DNA of 64,000 nt. Origin: Curtobacterium sp. Leaf261. Its GTDB lineage: Bacteria > Actinomycetota > Actinomycetes > Actinomycetales > Microbacteriaceae. Every line of letters starts with the position of its first letter. The stretch's first letter is position 1. Position numbers and translations under genes: made by a program. The notes below the pieces were generated by a model that was not told the DNA's origin, searched no databases, and saw nothing but the letters and a program-made list of their open reading frames with translations. The DNA is taken from contig NZ_LMMJ01000013.1 of assembly GCF_001422205.1 (NCBI RefSeq), positions 47,649 to 111,648 of the forward strand. The letters are read 5' to 3'. Positions 39,882 through 48,034 of this stretch are shown here, one piece after another.

Positions 39882-40907
39882 CTACCGGGTTGGCGGCGCG
39901 CCCGTCGACCCGCGGACGATGAGTCCGGCAGGTGTCAGGGTGCGGTCGACGGGCGCGGTGCCGTCGACGAGGTCGAGCAGGGTGGACGCGACGATGCGTC
40001 CCCACTCGGCCGGGTCGTTGTCGAGGGTGGTGAGGGCGGGGTGGACGAGCCGCCCGATCTGCGAACCGTCGAGTCCGGTGACGGACAGGTCGTCCGGGAT
40101 CCGGAGTCCACGCTGTTGGGCGACGGACATGCCCGCGATCGCCATCGGGTCGTTCCCGTAGACGATCGCGGTCGGCCGTTCGTGCGCGGGCAGGTCGAGG
40201 AGCTCGGTCGTCGCCGCTGCGCCCTGCTCCGGTGAGAAGTCCGTCGGGACCACGAGCGGTTCGGCACCCTCCCCGCGGACCGCGTGGACGAACAGCTGCC
40301 GACGCTCGTGACCGTGCAGCATGGTGTCGGTGCCGGACACGTGGGCGATCCGGACGTGTCCGAGGTCGACCAGATAGCGGACGAGCTCGGCGATCCCCGG
40401 TGCGTAGTCGCGGAGGACCGCCGGGAACGACGTCGGGACGTCCGGTTGGCCGAGGGTCACGGCCTGCACCCCGAGCGTCGTGATGAGGTCGATCCGCGGG
40501 TCGTCGGCGAGCAGGTCGGTGACGATGAACCCGTCGACCCTGGCGTCGGCGGCGAGCGTCCGGTAGGCGCGTTCCTCGGCGTCCTGGTCCGCCACGAGGC
40601 TGAGGACGAGCACCTGGCCACGATCGGACAGCACCGTCTCGAGGCCGGCGATGAACGCGGCGAAGAACGGGTCGGTCTCGATGATGCGGGGGTCGCGCCG
40701 GACGACGAGGCCGAGGGCGTAGGCACGGCGGTTCGTCAGGCCACGGGCCGCGGGGTTCGGACGCCAGCCGATGTCCGTGGCGATCTGCTGGATGCGTTCG
40801 CGGGTCCCGGCGTTCACGCCCGGACGGTCGTTGAGGGCGAGGGAGACGAGGCCCTTCGAGACGCCGGCCTCGCGGGCCACGTCGACGATGGTCGGGCGTC
40901 GTGCCAT
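39882..40907 (-). CDS. LacI family transcriptional regulator
   Basis: 341 residues. Helix-turn-helix TIVDVAREAGVSKGLVSLALN, hinge ARGLTNRRAYALGLVVR, then the sugar-binding fold with FIVTDLLADDPR and GLDGSQIGRLVHPALTT. It lies in the same direction as the ABC/GH130 operon, upstream of it. Two ACCGGTT-containing direct repeats before its own start suggest autoregulation. Confidence 0.93.
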   Translation of the reverse strand: MARRPTIVDVAREAGVSKGLVSLALNDRPGVNAGTRERIQQIATDIGWRPNPAARGLTNRRAYALGLVVRRDPRIIETDPFFAAFIAGLETVLSDRGQVLVLSLVADQDAEERAYRTLAADARVDGFIVTDLLADDPRIDLITTLGVQAVTLGQPDVPTSFPAVLRDYAPGIAELVRYLVDLGHVRIAHVSGTDTMLHGHERRQLFVHAVRGEGAEPLVVPTDFSPEQGAAATTELLDLPAHERPTAIVYGNDPMAIAGMSVAQQRGLRIPDDLSVTGLDGSQIGRLVHPALTTLDNDPAEWGRIVASTLLDLVDGTAPVDRTLTPAGLIVRGSTGAPPTR

Positions 40908-40946
40908 CGTGCACTCCCTTGCGTCGGCCGTGCTGCACGGTTCGTC

Positions 40947-40985
40947 TAAACCGGTTCAGGTGCAGTTATACCGGTTCAGGTGCAG
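40947..40985. promoter_or_regulatory. Tandem LacI operators
   Basis: ACCGGTTCAGGTGCAG occurs twice (40950-40965 and 40970-40985) at an exact 20-bp spacing, each with a CCGG centre and flanking A/T bases. Two helical turns place both sites on the same face of DNA, 43-80 bp before the lacI start. Confidence 0.7.
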
Positions 40986-41037
40986 CGCCGCAACCATGCG
41001 TCGACGACGCGCCATGCGGTTGCGGACGCGCCCGTCT

Positions 41038-41085
41038 GACGGACTGGAGGCGCGGCACCGGCCCGCACCGTCCCTCCAGTCCGTC
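41038..41085. repeat. Family A hairpin repeat, copy A7
   Basis: Outer arms GACGGACTGGAGG and CCTCCAGTCCGTC (13 bp) are perfect; the inner arms have mismatches. It is followed after 24 bp by family B copy B7. Confidence 0.88.
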
Positions 41086-41109
41086 ACCGCCGTCTCTGGA
41101 ACGCGGGTC

Positions 41110-41163
41110 GAGACGTGCCCAAGTGTCGGGTGCGGCACCCCACCAGACAGTTGGGCACTTCTC
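41110..41163. repeat. Family B hairpin repeat, copy B7
   Basis: Left GAGACGTGCCCAAGTGTCG carries the C/AG variants; right AGACAGTTGGGCACTTCTC carries the G/TT variants, so this copy mixes the two subtypes and loses two pairs. Confidence 0.88.
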
Positions 41164-41189
41164 ACCCGGGCGCGGCCGACCGCCGGGGG

Positions 41190-41507
41190 TCAGTGTCCCG
41201 CGCCCGCCTCGAGGAGGACGCCGCCGATGATGAGCAGGATGCCGAACCCCATCAGCCAGGTGAGCGGCTCCTTGAACAGCACCTTCGCGATGACCGCGGT
41301 CAGCGCGACACCGGCCGCTGCCCAGATCCCGTAGGCGACCCCGAGCGGGATCCCCTCGGCGAGCGCGCGAGCGAGCATCACGAAGGCGACGACGTAGCCG
41401 ACCCCGACCCCGGCGTACCAGCGGCGGTCGTCCACGGCGAGACGGAGGCAGGTGGTCCCGCCGACCTCGAACAGGATCGCGCCGACGAGGAAGAGCGCGG
41501 CGATCAT
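41190..41507 (-). CDS. SMR family multidrug efflux subunit
   Basis: 105 residues and four helices. The membrane glutamate of SMR pumps is present in ILFEVGGTTCLR (Glu14), and the GxxxA...W pattern in GIPLGVAYGIWAAAGV. Its ATG overlaps the stop of the upstream SMR gene (ATGA), so the two form an EbrAB/YkkCD-like heterodimer exporting cationic drugs or guanidinium-type compounds. The C-terminal segment is nearly identical to the fragment at 34205. Confidence 0.92.
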   Translation of the reverse strand: MIAALFLVGAILFEVGGTTCLRLAVDDRRWYAGVGVGYVVAFVMLARALAEGIPLGVAYGIWAAAGVALTAVIAKVLFKEPLTWLMGFGILLIIGGVLLEAGAGH

Positions 41508-41905
41508 GCGTCCTGCCCCGTCCCGTCTGCGACGTCGCCGGATGGCGTGGTCGGTGCGGTGCCGACGGCGTGTGCTGCCTGCGCCCCGAGCTCCACACAA
41601 AGCACCCCCGCGATCACCACCGCGATGCCGATCCCCATCAGCAGGGTGATCGGCTCCCTGAAGACCAGGAGCGATCCGACGGCCGTCAGTGCCACACCCG
41701 TCGCACCCCAGATGCCGTACGCGACACCGAGTGCCATGCCGGTTCGGAGGACCAGCGCGAGCAGCACGAAGGCCGCGCCGTACCCGGCCACGACGACGGC
41801 GTACAGAGCCGGGTGGTCGAGTGCGCCCTTGAGGGACAGCGAAGCGGTGACCTCGGTGAGGATCGCGCCCGCGAGCAAGAGCCACCCCCGCGCCGTCGCA
41901 CTCAC
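41504..41905 (-). CDS. SMR family multidrug efflux subunit, paired
   Basis: 133 residues. Four helices with the essential glutamate in AILTEVTASLSLKGA (Glu18) and MALGVAYGIWGATGV. It is longer than usual SMR proteins because of a 28-residue hydrophilic tail (TAPTTPSGDVADGTG), as is common in one partner of paired SMR pumps. GTG 41905. Confidence 0.92.
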   Translation of the reverse strand: MSATARGWLLLAGAILTEVTASLSLKGALDHPALYAVVVAGYGAAFVLLALVLRTGMALGVAYGIWGATGVALTAVGSLLVFREPITLLMGIGIAVVIAGVLCVELGAQAAHAVGTAPTTPSGDVADGTGQDA

Positions 41906-42009
41906 GAGGCGGGCCGGTCGACGAAGTGGGGCACGGTCCCATCGTTGCCGACGGCGGGCCGCCTCGCTAGCGTGTGGGCACCATCCCTCCCCGGAGACAG
42001 GCGGTCCCC

Positions 42010-42585
42010 ATGCGTGAGCTCGTGCTGAAGATGTCGATGTCGCTCGACGGGTTCGTGGTCGGCGGGCGACCCGGTTCGGACTGGATGTTCCGCGGGGCGT
42101 CGCCCGACTCCGGTGCCTGGGTGCTCGACACGCTGTCCGGCGCGGGCACCCACGCGCTCGGTCGGGGGCTGTTCGAGAACTGGATCGGGTTCTGGCCGAC
42201 GTCGGACAGTCCGATGGCCGTGCCGGTCAACACCATCCCCAAGGCCGTGTTCACGAGCAGGCCCGGGTACGAGCCCGGCGCGCAGAACCCCGACGCCGGT
42301 GGGAACTGGGCCGAGACGCGCGTGGCCGGCGGGGAACTCGTCGCCGAGATCGACCGGCTCAAGCGCGAGCCCGGCGGCTACGTGCTCGCACAGGGCGGCC
42401 TCGCGTTCGGTCGGAGCCTCGTGCGCGCTGGTGTCGTCGACGAGTTTCGGTTCGCGGTGCTCCCCGTCGCGCTCGGACAGGGCGAGGGCCTGTTCACGCA
42501 GCTCGACGACGAGCTCGACCTCGAGCTCGTCGCGTCGACGGCGTTCCGCGGGGGCGCGATGGGCACCGTCTACCGGCCCCGGTAG
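42010..42585 (+). CDS. Dihydrofolate reductase family (RibD C-terminal domain) protein
   Basis: 191 residues: LVLKMSMSLDGFVVGG opening, GRGLFENW and AQGGLAFGRSLVRAGVVDEFRFAVLPVALGQG are typical of the stand-alone RibD-C/YyaP-like proteins. They bind NADPH, but the physiological substrate is unknown. ATG 42010 (a GTG further upstream is possible). Monocistronic, with family A copy A8 behind it. Confidence 0.9.
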   Translation: MRELVLKMSMSLDGFVVGGRPGSDWMFRGASPDSGAWVLDTLSGAGTHALGRGLFENWIGFWPTSDSPMAVPVNTIPKAVFTSRPGYEPGAQNPDAGGNWAETRVAGGELVAEIDRLKREPGGYVLAQGGLAFGRSLVRAGVVDEFRFAVLPVALGQGEGLFTQLDDELDLELVASTAFRGGAMGTVYRPR

Positions 42586-42619
42586 ACGGCCGCCGGAGGG
42601 TCGCGGCGCGACCAGGAGA

Positions 42620-42663
42620 CGGACTGGAGGGACGGTGCCGGCCCGCACCGTGCCTCCCGTCCG
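42620..42663. repeat. Family A hairpin repeat, copy A8 (hybrid)
   Basis: The left arm is of the CTGGAGG type and the right arm of the CCTCCCG type, so one stem pair is broken. It looks like a recombinant between the two A subtypes. Confidence 0.85.
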
Positions 42664-42783
42664 GCGGTCCCGCGGTTCTGCAGACCGGCACGGGTCGACG
42701 ACACGCGTGACACCGACCCGTCCCTGCCCATAGGGTCGTCACCACTCCCCAATCCGCAAGAACACTGCAGAAGAGGACAGTCC

Positions 42784-43638
42784 ATGCGACTCGGCGTCAG
42801 CTCGTACAGCTTCTCTCGGGCGCTCGCGTCCGGACGGATGACGTTCCCCGACGTCATCGACTGGGTCGCCGAGTCGGGCGCGGACCACCTCGAGGTCGCG
42901 AGCCTGAACGCCGAGCTCCTCGCCGACCCGCAGCTCGTGGACGATGTCCGCGAGCACGCCGCGGCGAAGGGCGTCGAGCTCGCGAACTACGTCATCGGCG
43001 CGGACTTCCGCGGGGACGACGTCGCCGAGCAGATCGCCACGGTCAAGGCCCACCTCGACGTCGCGCACCGCCTCGGGATCACCCGGTTCCGCCACGACGT
43101 CGTCGCCTGGGCATGGCGCGACGCCGACCAGACCGAGTACGAGACCACCCTCGCGGCTCTCGTCCCCATCTGCCAGGAGATCGCCGACCACGCCGCCACG
43201 CTCGGCATCACGACCACGGTCGAGAACCACGGCTTCTTCATGAACAACAGTGAGCGGCTCCGGCGGCTCGTGTACGCGGTCGACCGCCCGAACTTCCGGA
43301 TGCTGCTCGACGTCGGCAACTTCCTCTGCGTCGACGAGGACCCGCTCGCGGCCGTGCCCCGGTCGCTCGAGGTCGCCGCGGTCGTGCACCTGAAGGACTT
43401 CCTCGTGCGCGACGAGCAGCCGTCCGAGGGCTGGCTGACGACGGTCGCGGGGCGGAGCATCCTCGGTGCGATCGTCGGCCACGGGGACCTGCCTGTCCGC
43501 CGGCTGGTCGGGATCATCGCGGCGAGCGGCTACGACGGACCGATCTCGATCGAGTTCGAGGGCCTCGAGGACGAGGCGCTCGCCGTCACCACGGGCATCG
43601 CGAACGCCCGCCGCTACTGGGAGGAAGCAACAGCATGA
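42784..43638 (+). CDS. Sugar phosphate isomerase/epimerase (TIM barrel)
   Basis: 284 residues of the AP-endonuclease-2-like TIM barrel family. Metal ligands are visible in TTVENHG (Glu near 145), LLDVGNF (Asp near 180), VVHLKDF (His/Asp near 202) and ISIEFEG at the end. Likely an IolE/IolI- or hydroxypyruvate-isomerase-like enzyme. It overlaps the dehydrogenase gene (ATGA), so the two form a catabolic pair, perhaps for an inositol-like or keto-sugar substrate. Confidence 0.92.
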   Translation: MRLGVSSYSFSRALASGRMTFPDVIDWVAESGADHLEVASLNAELLADPQLVDDVREHAAAKGVELANYVIGADFRGDDVAEQIATVKAHLDVAHRLGITRFRHDVVAWAWRDADQTEYETTLAALVPICQEIADHAATLGITTTVENHGFFMNNSERLRRLVYAVDRPNFRMLLDVGNFLCVDEDPLAAVPRSLEVAAVVHLKDFLVRDEQPSEGWLTTVAGRSILGAIVGHGDLPVRRLVGIIAASGYDGPISIEFEGLEDEALAVTTGIANARRYWEEATA

Positions 43639-44696
43639 GCAAGCTCGGGATCGGCGTCATCGGCGCCGGCAACATCGCGGAGTTCCACCTCCTGGCGTAC
43701 GCCGCGAACCCGGACGTCGAGATCGTCGCGATCGCCGACATCGTCATCGACCGGGCGGAGGCGCGTGCCGAGCAGTTCGGCGCCGCGGCCGCGTACGGGT
43801 CGTTCGAGGAGCTCCTCGCGGACCCGGCGGTGCAGGCGGTGTCGATCTGCACGCGGAACGACTCGCACGTCCCCCTGGCGATCGCCGCGCTCGAGGCCGG
43901 CAAGAGCGTCCTCCTCGAGAAGCCGATGGCCAAGACCGTCGACGACGCCGAGGCACTCGTCGCTGCGGAGTCGGCTTCGGACGGCATCCTGCAGGTCGGG
44001 TACGTGCGCCGCTGGTCGACCAACGCGAAGGTCCTGAAGACGTTCGTCGACGCGGGCGACCTCGGCGAGATCTACTACGCCAAGGCCACGTGCCTCCGTC
44101 GTGCGGGCAACCCGGGCGGGTGGTTCGCCGACAAGTCGGTGTCCGGCGGCGGCCCGCTCATCGACGTCGGGGTGCACTTCATCGACCTCGCGTGGTGGCT
44201 CATGGGGATGCCGAAGGTCAGTTCCGTCTCGGGCTTCACGTTCGACCGCCTCGGCAACCGCGGCAACATCGAGAGCCTCACCCGCTGGAAGTCGACGGAC
44301 TACGACGCGGCGCAGAACTCGGTGGAGGACCTCGCGGGCGCTCTCGTCCGCTTCGAGAACGGCGCCGTGCTGTCGGTCGACGTGTCGTACTCACTGCACG
44401 GGCGCGACGAGATCGGACTGACGATCCACGGCGATCGGGGCGGCGCCGAGCTCGAGCCAGAGCTGCAGATCTACGCCGAGCAGCACGACACCATCCTGAA
44501 CGTCTCGCCGCAGATCGACTCGACGACCTTCGAGATGGAGGCCGGGTTCCAGGGCGAGATCGACGGGTTCGTCTCGGCGGTGCTCGGCGGCACGGAGTCC
44601 GCGGCGCCGGCGTCGCACGGGCTCGAGATGACGCGGATCCTCGCGGCGATCTACGAGTCGGCGGAGTCCGGGCACGAGGTCGTCGTCGGCGGCTGA
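43635..44696 (+). CDS. Gfo/Idh/MocA family oxidoreductase
   Basis: 353 residues. Rossmann motif GVIGAGNIAEFH, the family LLEKPMAKT (EKP near residue 95), and the C-terminal domain with GGGPLIDVGVHFIDLAWWLMG carrying the catalytic histidine. NAD(P)-dependent oxidation of a sugar or cyclitol is the known chemistry. Coupled to the isomerase upstream. Confidence 0.93.
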   Translation: MSKLGIGVIGAGNIAEFHLLAYAANPDVEIVAIADIVIDRAEARAEQFGAAAAYGSFEELLADPAVQAVSICTRNDSHVPLAIAALEAGKSVLLEKPMAKTVDDAEALVAAESASDGILQVGYVRRWSTNAKVLKTFVDAGDLGEIYYAKATCLRRAGNPGGWFADKSVSGGGPLIDVGVHFIDLAWWLMGMPKVSSVSGFTFDRLGNRGNIESLTRWKSTDYDAAQNSVEDLAGALVRFENGAVLSVDVSYSLHGRDEIGLTIHGDRGGAELEPELQIYAEQHDTILNVSPQIDSTTFEMEAGFQGEIDGFVSAVLGGTESAAPASHGLEMTRILAAIYESAESGHEVVVGG

Positions 44697-44700
44697 GCGT

Positions 44701-45225
44701 TCACGGTGCGAGCACGGCTGCCGCGATCTGCTCGGCGGCCTGTTGCGGACCGATCTCCGTGGTGTCGACGACCTCGGCCTCGGCGAGCAGCCACGTCCGT
44801 GCCGCCTCGGCGTAGGGCTCGACGTACGCGTACCGGAACGTCGACGGCCCCAGGTCGGTGTCGTTCTCGATCCGGTCGCGGAGCGTCGCCGTGTCCGTGT
44901 GCAGCACGAAGTGCCGGACGGGGATGTCGTACGCCGCGAGCCCGCTGCTGATCTCGCGCCAGTACTCCTCCACGAGCACCGTCATCGGCATCACGAGCGT
45001 GCCGCCGGCGTACTCGAGGACGCGTCTGGCGGTCTCGACGACGAGCGGACGCCACGGGTCCCAGTGCTGGAAGTTGTCCGTCGGTCGGAGCGTCGGCCGG
45101 ACGTCCATGAGCACCTCGCCGACCTTCTCGGCGTCGAGGACGCGGGCGTCGGGGAGCATCGGCTGCAGGAGCCGGCTCGTGGTGGTCTTGCCGGCGCCGT
45201 GCGTGCCGTTGAGCCAGACGATCAT
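44701..45225 (-). CDS. P-loop kinase-like ATPase, 174 aa
   Basis: Walker A GTHGAGKTTTS at residues 7-17, then RVLDAEKVGEVLMDVRP and a DTD-type motif. It resembles the gluconate/shikimate-kinase-like AAA group (tunicamycin-resistance TmrB-like). A nucleoside or antibiotic kinase is possible. ATG 45225 places the P-loop at the start; a longer frame is not supported. It is convergent with the dehydrogenase gene (4-bp gap) and divergent from the metallohydrolase gene. Confidence 0.88.
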   Translation of the reverse strand: MIVWLNGTHGAGKTTTSRLLQPMLPDARVLDAEKVGEVLMDVRPTLRPTDNFQHWDPWRPLVVETARRVLEYAGGTLVMPMTVLVEEYWREISSGLAAYDIPVRHFVLHTDTATLRDRIENDTDLGPSTFRYAYVEPYAEAARTWLLAEAEVVDTTEIGPQQAAEQIAAAVLAP

Positions 45226-45277
45226 GGTCCGGACCCTATCGGCAGACCCCGGTGCCGACGGGGATAGAGTCCGGCGT

Positions 45278-45913
45278 ATGGAGCTCACGAAGTACACGCA
45301 CGCCACCGTCGTCCTCACGAAGGACGGTCACACGCTCGTCATCGACCCCGGTGCGTACACCGCGAACTCGGCTGAGCTCGTCGCCGCGACGACCGCGGTG
45401 CTCGTGACGCACGACCACCCGGACCACTTCGACGCGTCGATCCTCACCGCGGCGCTCGAGGCCCGGTCCGAGCTGCACGTGTGGGCGCCGGCGAGTGTCG
45501 CCGACGCGCTCGGGGACCACGACGGCCGGGTGACCACCGTCAGCCCGGGCGACACGTTCCAGGCGGCCGGGTTCGACGTCGCGGTGGTCGGCGGCGACCA
45601 CGCGGTCATCCACGCGGACATCCCGGTCATCAGCAACGTCGGCTACGTCGCCGATGGGGCGGTGTACCACCCGGGCGACGCGTACTTCGTGCCGGACACC
45701 GCGGTCGAGACGCTCCTCGTGCCGACGTCCGGCCCGTGGTCGAAGCTCAGCGAGCTCGTCGACTTCGTCCGCGCCGTCAAGCCGTCCCGCGCGGTGCAGA
45801 TCCACGACCTCATGCTGAGCGACGCGGGCAAGGGCTCGTTCGCGCAGTTCGCGGGGCAGCTCACCGGCATCGAGCTGGTCACGCTGGCGGACGGCGACTC
45901 GATCACCGTCTGA
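45278..45913 (+). CDS. MBL-fold metal-dependent hydrolase
   Basis: 211 residues of the UlaG/YtnP-like metallo-beta-lactamase fold: VLVTHDHPDHFD is the metal motif (HxHxDH), DPGAYT the first strand, and PGDAYF and IHDLMLSD the later ligands. A cytosolic hydrolase of unknown substrate. The start ATG 45278 is 52 bp from the divergent kinase. Confidence 0.93.
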   Translation: MELTKYTHATVVLTKDGHTLVIDPGAYTANSAELVAATTAVLVTHDHPDHFDASILTAALEARSELHVWAPASVADALGDHDGRVTTVSPGDTFQAAGFDVAVVGGDHAVIHADIPVISNVGYVADGAVYHPGDAYFVPDTAVETLLVPTSGPWSKLSELVDFVRAVKPSRAVQIHDLMLSDAGKGSFAQFAGQLTGIELVTLADGDSITV

Positions 45914-45936
45914 CCGGCGGGTCTAGCGTCGGACGC

Positions 45937-46614
45937 ATGGACCTCGAACTCACGAACCGCGTCGCACTCGTCGTCGGCGGGCAGGGATACATCGGCAAGG
46001 CCGTCGTCGACCGGCTGCGGGCGGAGGGAGCCGAGGTGGTCGTCGCCTCCCGGTCCGCGACGGACGGCGTCACGATGGACACCGCAGACCAGGCGTCCGT
46101 CGACGCCGCCGTCGCGCAGGTGCTCGCCGACCACGGACGCATCGACGTGCTCGTCGTCACGGCGGCACCGAGTGCCGGCACCCTGGACGCCGCCAAGAAG
46201 TCCGACCCCGACCAGGTCGCGGCCGCCATCGACGGCAAGGCACTCGGGTTCCTCCGGGTTGCGAACGCCGTCCTCCCGGCCCAGCGCGAGGCGGGCTTCG
46301 GTCGCGTGGTCGTCATCAGCGGGCAGAACGCCTACCTCGCCGGGAACATCACGACCTCGCTCCGGAACGCCGCGACGAACGTCATCGCGAAGAACCTGGC
46401 GGACGAGTGTGCCGGCACGGGTGTGATGGTGAACGTGGTGAACCCGGGCACCGTGACGGACACACCTGCGACAGCGGTGCGGCAGGGATCGGGTGGCGAG
46501 TCGAGCCCGACGCAGATCGCCGACCTCGTCGCGTTCCTGGTGTCCCCGCGGTCGGTGCTGTCGGGCGAGTCGATCTCGATCGCGCACCGCGTGCTCGGGT
46601 CCGTCGTCATCTGA
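45937..46614 (+). CDS. SDR-fold protein lacking the YxxxK catalytic pair
   Basis: 225 residues. The cofactor motif VGGQGYIG and the DVLVVTAAPSAG strand are SDR-like, but in the active-site helix the tyrosine and lysine of YxxxK are replaced (NITTSLRNAATNVIAKNLA aligns T and N there). NPGTVTDTP is the usual post-active-site segment. It may be a binding or regulatory protein or use other residues. It follows the hydrolase gene by 23 bp. Confidence 0.85.
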   Translation: MDLELTNRVALVVGGQGYIGKAVVDRLRAEGAEVVVASRSATDGVTMDTADQASVDAAVAQVLADHGRIDVLVVTAAPSAGTLDAAKKSDPDQVAAAIDGKALGFLRVANAVLPAQREAGFGRVVVISGQNAYLAGNITTSLRNAATNVIAKNLADECAGTGVMVNVVNPGTVTDTPATAVRQGSGGESSPTQIADLVAFLVSPRSVLSGESISIAHRVLGSVVI

Positions 46615-46615
46615 C

Positions 46616-47392
46616 GTGGCCGACGCGAGAGGTGCCGGAGGGCCCGCGACGAGCGTCCACGACGACACGCGGCGTGCCTGGGAGGCGGCGTCGCAGAAGC
46701 ACGTTCGCGAGTACGACGAGCTCCTCGCCGAGGCCAGGACCGCTCGCCTGCTGCCCGTGGAGGAGGCGCTGCTCGGTGACATCGTGCCCGGCGCGGAGGT
46801 CGTGCACCCGATGAGCGGTCATGGTCTCGACGACGTCGCACTCGCACGTCTCGGCGCGCGGAGCGTCGTGGGGCTGGACTACAGCCCGACCGCGGTCAGG
46901 GCAGCCGCGCGGCGCGCCGAGGAGATCGGCGTCCCGTGTCGCTACGTCGTCGCCGAGCTCCCGGAGAGCGGACTCGCCGACGGCTCGGCCGACCTCGTGT
47001 ACACGGGGAAGGGCGCCCTGATCTGGGTCGAGGACCTTGATGTGTGGCTCGCGGAGATGTGCCGGGTGCTCCGTCCGGGTGGTCACCTGTTCGCGTACGA
47101 GGCGCATCCGCTCGCACCGCTCTGGGCATGGGACGCCGACGAGGTCCGGGTGCGTGCGGACCGGGGGTACTTCGCGACGAGCCACGTCAACGACTCGTTC
47201 CCCGCGAACGGCGCCGTCGAACACCAGCGGACACTCGCCGCGATCGTCATGGCGGTCACGAGCGCTGGCTTCGAGCTGCTGCACCTCGAGGAGCATCCGG
47301 CGCCGTTCTGGCATCCGGCCGACGTGGACGCTGCGGCCTGGCACGGTCAGGTGCCGAACGCGTTCAGTCTGCTGGCCCGCCGCAGCGCGTGA
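46616..47392 (+). CDS. Class I SAM-dependent methyltransferase
   Basis: 258 residues. A degenerate motif I is seen in EVVHPMSGHGLDDVALARLG, then VVGLDYSP (acidic loop), LPESGLADGSADLVYTGKGALIWVEDL and RVLRPGGHLFAYE (motifs II/III). SAM-dependent methyltransferase of the small-molecule or UbiE type. GTG 46616 lies one base after the preceding stop. Substrate unknown. Confidence 0.9.
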   Translation: MADARGAGGPATSVHDDTRRAWEAASQKHVREYDELLAEARTARLLPVEEALLGDIVPGAEVVHPMSGHGLDDVALARLGARSVVGLDYSPTAVRAAARRAEEIGVPCRYVVAELPESGLADGSADLVYTGKGALIWVEDLDVWLAEMCRVLRPGGHLFAYEAHPLAPLWAWDADEVRVRADRGYFATSHVNDSFPANGAVEHQRTLAAIVMAVTSAGFELLHLEEHPAPFWHPADVDAAAWHGQVPNAFSLLARRSA

Positions 47393-47398
47393 CCCGCA

Positions 47399-48001
47399 TC
47401 ACAGTCCTGGTTGCGCGCCCGCGAGCAAGCCCGCGGCCACCGCGCGCGCCTGCTCGAACGGCCGGCTGAACGTCTCCATCCCCACGGTCACCATCGCGCC
47501 CTCGTAGAGCAGCATCATGGTGCGCGCCGTGCCTCCTGGGTCCGCGATGCCGGCTTCGGCGACGAGCTCGCCGAACACCCCGAGCAGCCACTGCTTCTGC
47601 CCGGAGACCTCGGGGAACACCGGGTTCCCGTCGTGCGCACCACCGACCTCGGCGCGGGCGTTGATCGCGCTGCAGCCCTTCGGGGTGTTCGCGTCCGTCC
47701 ACGAGATGGATGCGTCGAACACCGCGAGGACCCGGTCGACACCGGGCTCCGGCACGCGCTCGAGCTCGGCCGCGAGGTGCGCCCGCCACCGTGCGTCCCG
47801 GTGCTGCAGGTACGCGACGACGAGCGCCTCCTTCGACCCGAACCGGTCGTAGAGCGTCTTCTTCGTCACACCGGCAGCCGCGGCGATGGTGTCGACCCCG
47901 ACCGCGTGGATCCCCTGGTCGTAGAAGAGGTCGGACGCGGCGTCGAGCACACGACGCGCACCGGGGGTCAGCGGTGCGAGGTCCGGGATCGTGACGGGCA
48001 T
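47399..48001 (-). CDS. TetR family transcriptional regulator
   Basis: 200 residues. HTH: RVLDAASDLFYDQGIHAVGVDTI, then AGVTKKTLYDRFGSKEALVVAYL. The C-terminal domain has WTDANTPKGCSAINARAEV, which is typical of the TetR_C-like group that controls efflux or detoxification genes. Divergent from the DMT transporter with a 16-bp palindrome between them, so it should repress the transporter and itself. Confidence 0.93.
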   Translation of the reverse strand: MPVTIPDLAPLTPGARRVLDAASDLFYDQGIHAVGVDTIAAAAGVTKKTLYDRFGSKEALVVAYLQHRDARWRAHLAAELERVPEPGVDRVLAVFDASISWTDANTPKGCSAINARAEVGGAHDGNPVFPEVSGQKQWLLGVFGELVAEAGIADPGGTARTMMLLYEGAMVTVGMETFSRPFEQARAVAAGLLAGAQPGL

Positions 48002-48009
48002 GCGTCGAT

Positions 48010-48025
48010 TATACCGACCTGTATA
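48010..48025. promoter_or_regulatory. TetR operator between regulator and exporter
   Basis: TATAC (48010-48014), CGACCT, GTATA (48021-48025) is an inverted repeat in a 33-bp divergent gap. It overlaps the likely -10 regions of both genes. Confidence 0.7.
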
Positions 48026-48034
48026 GTCAGCGCT

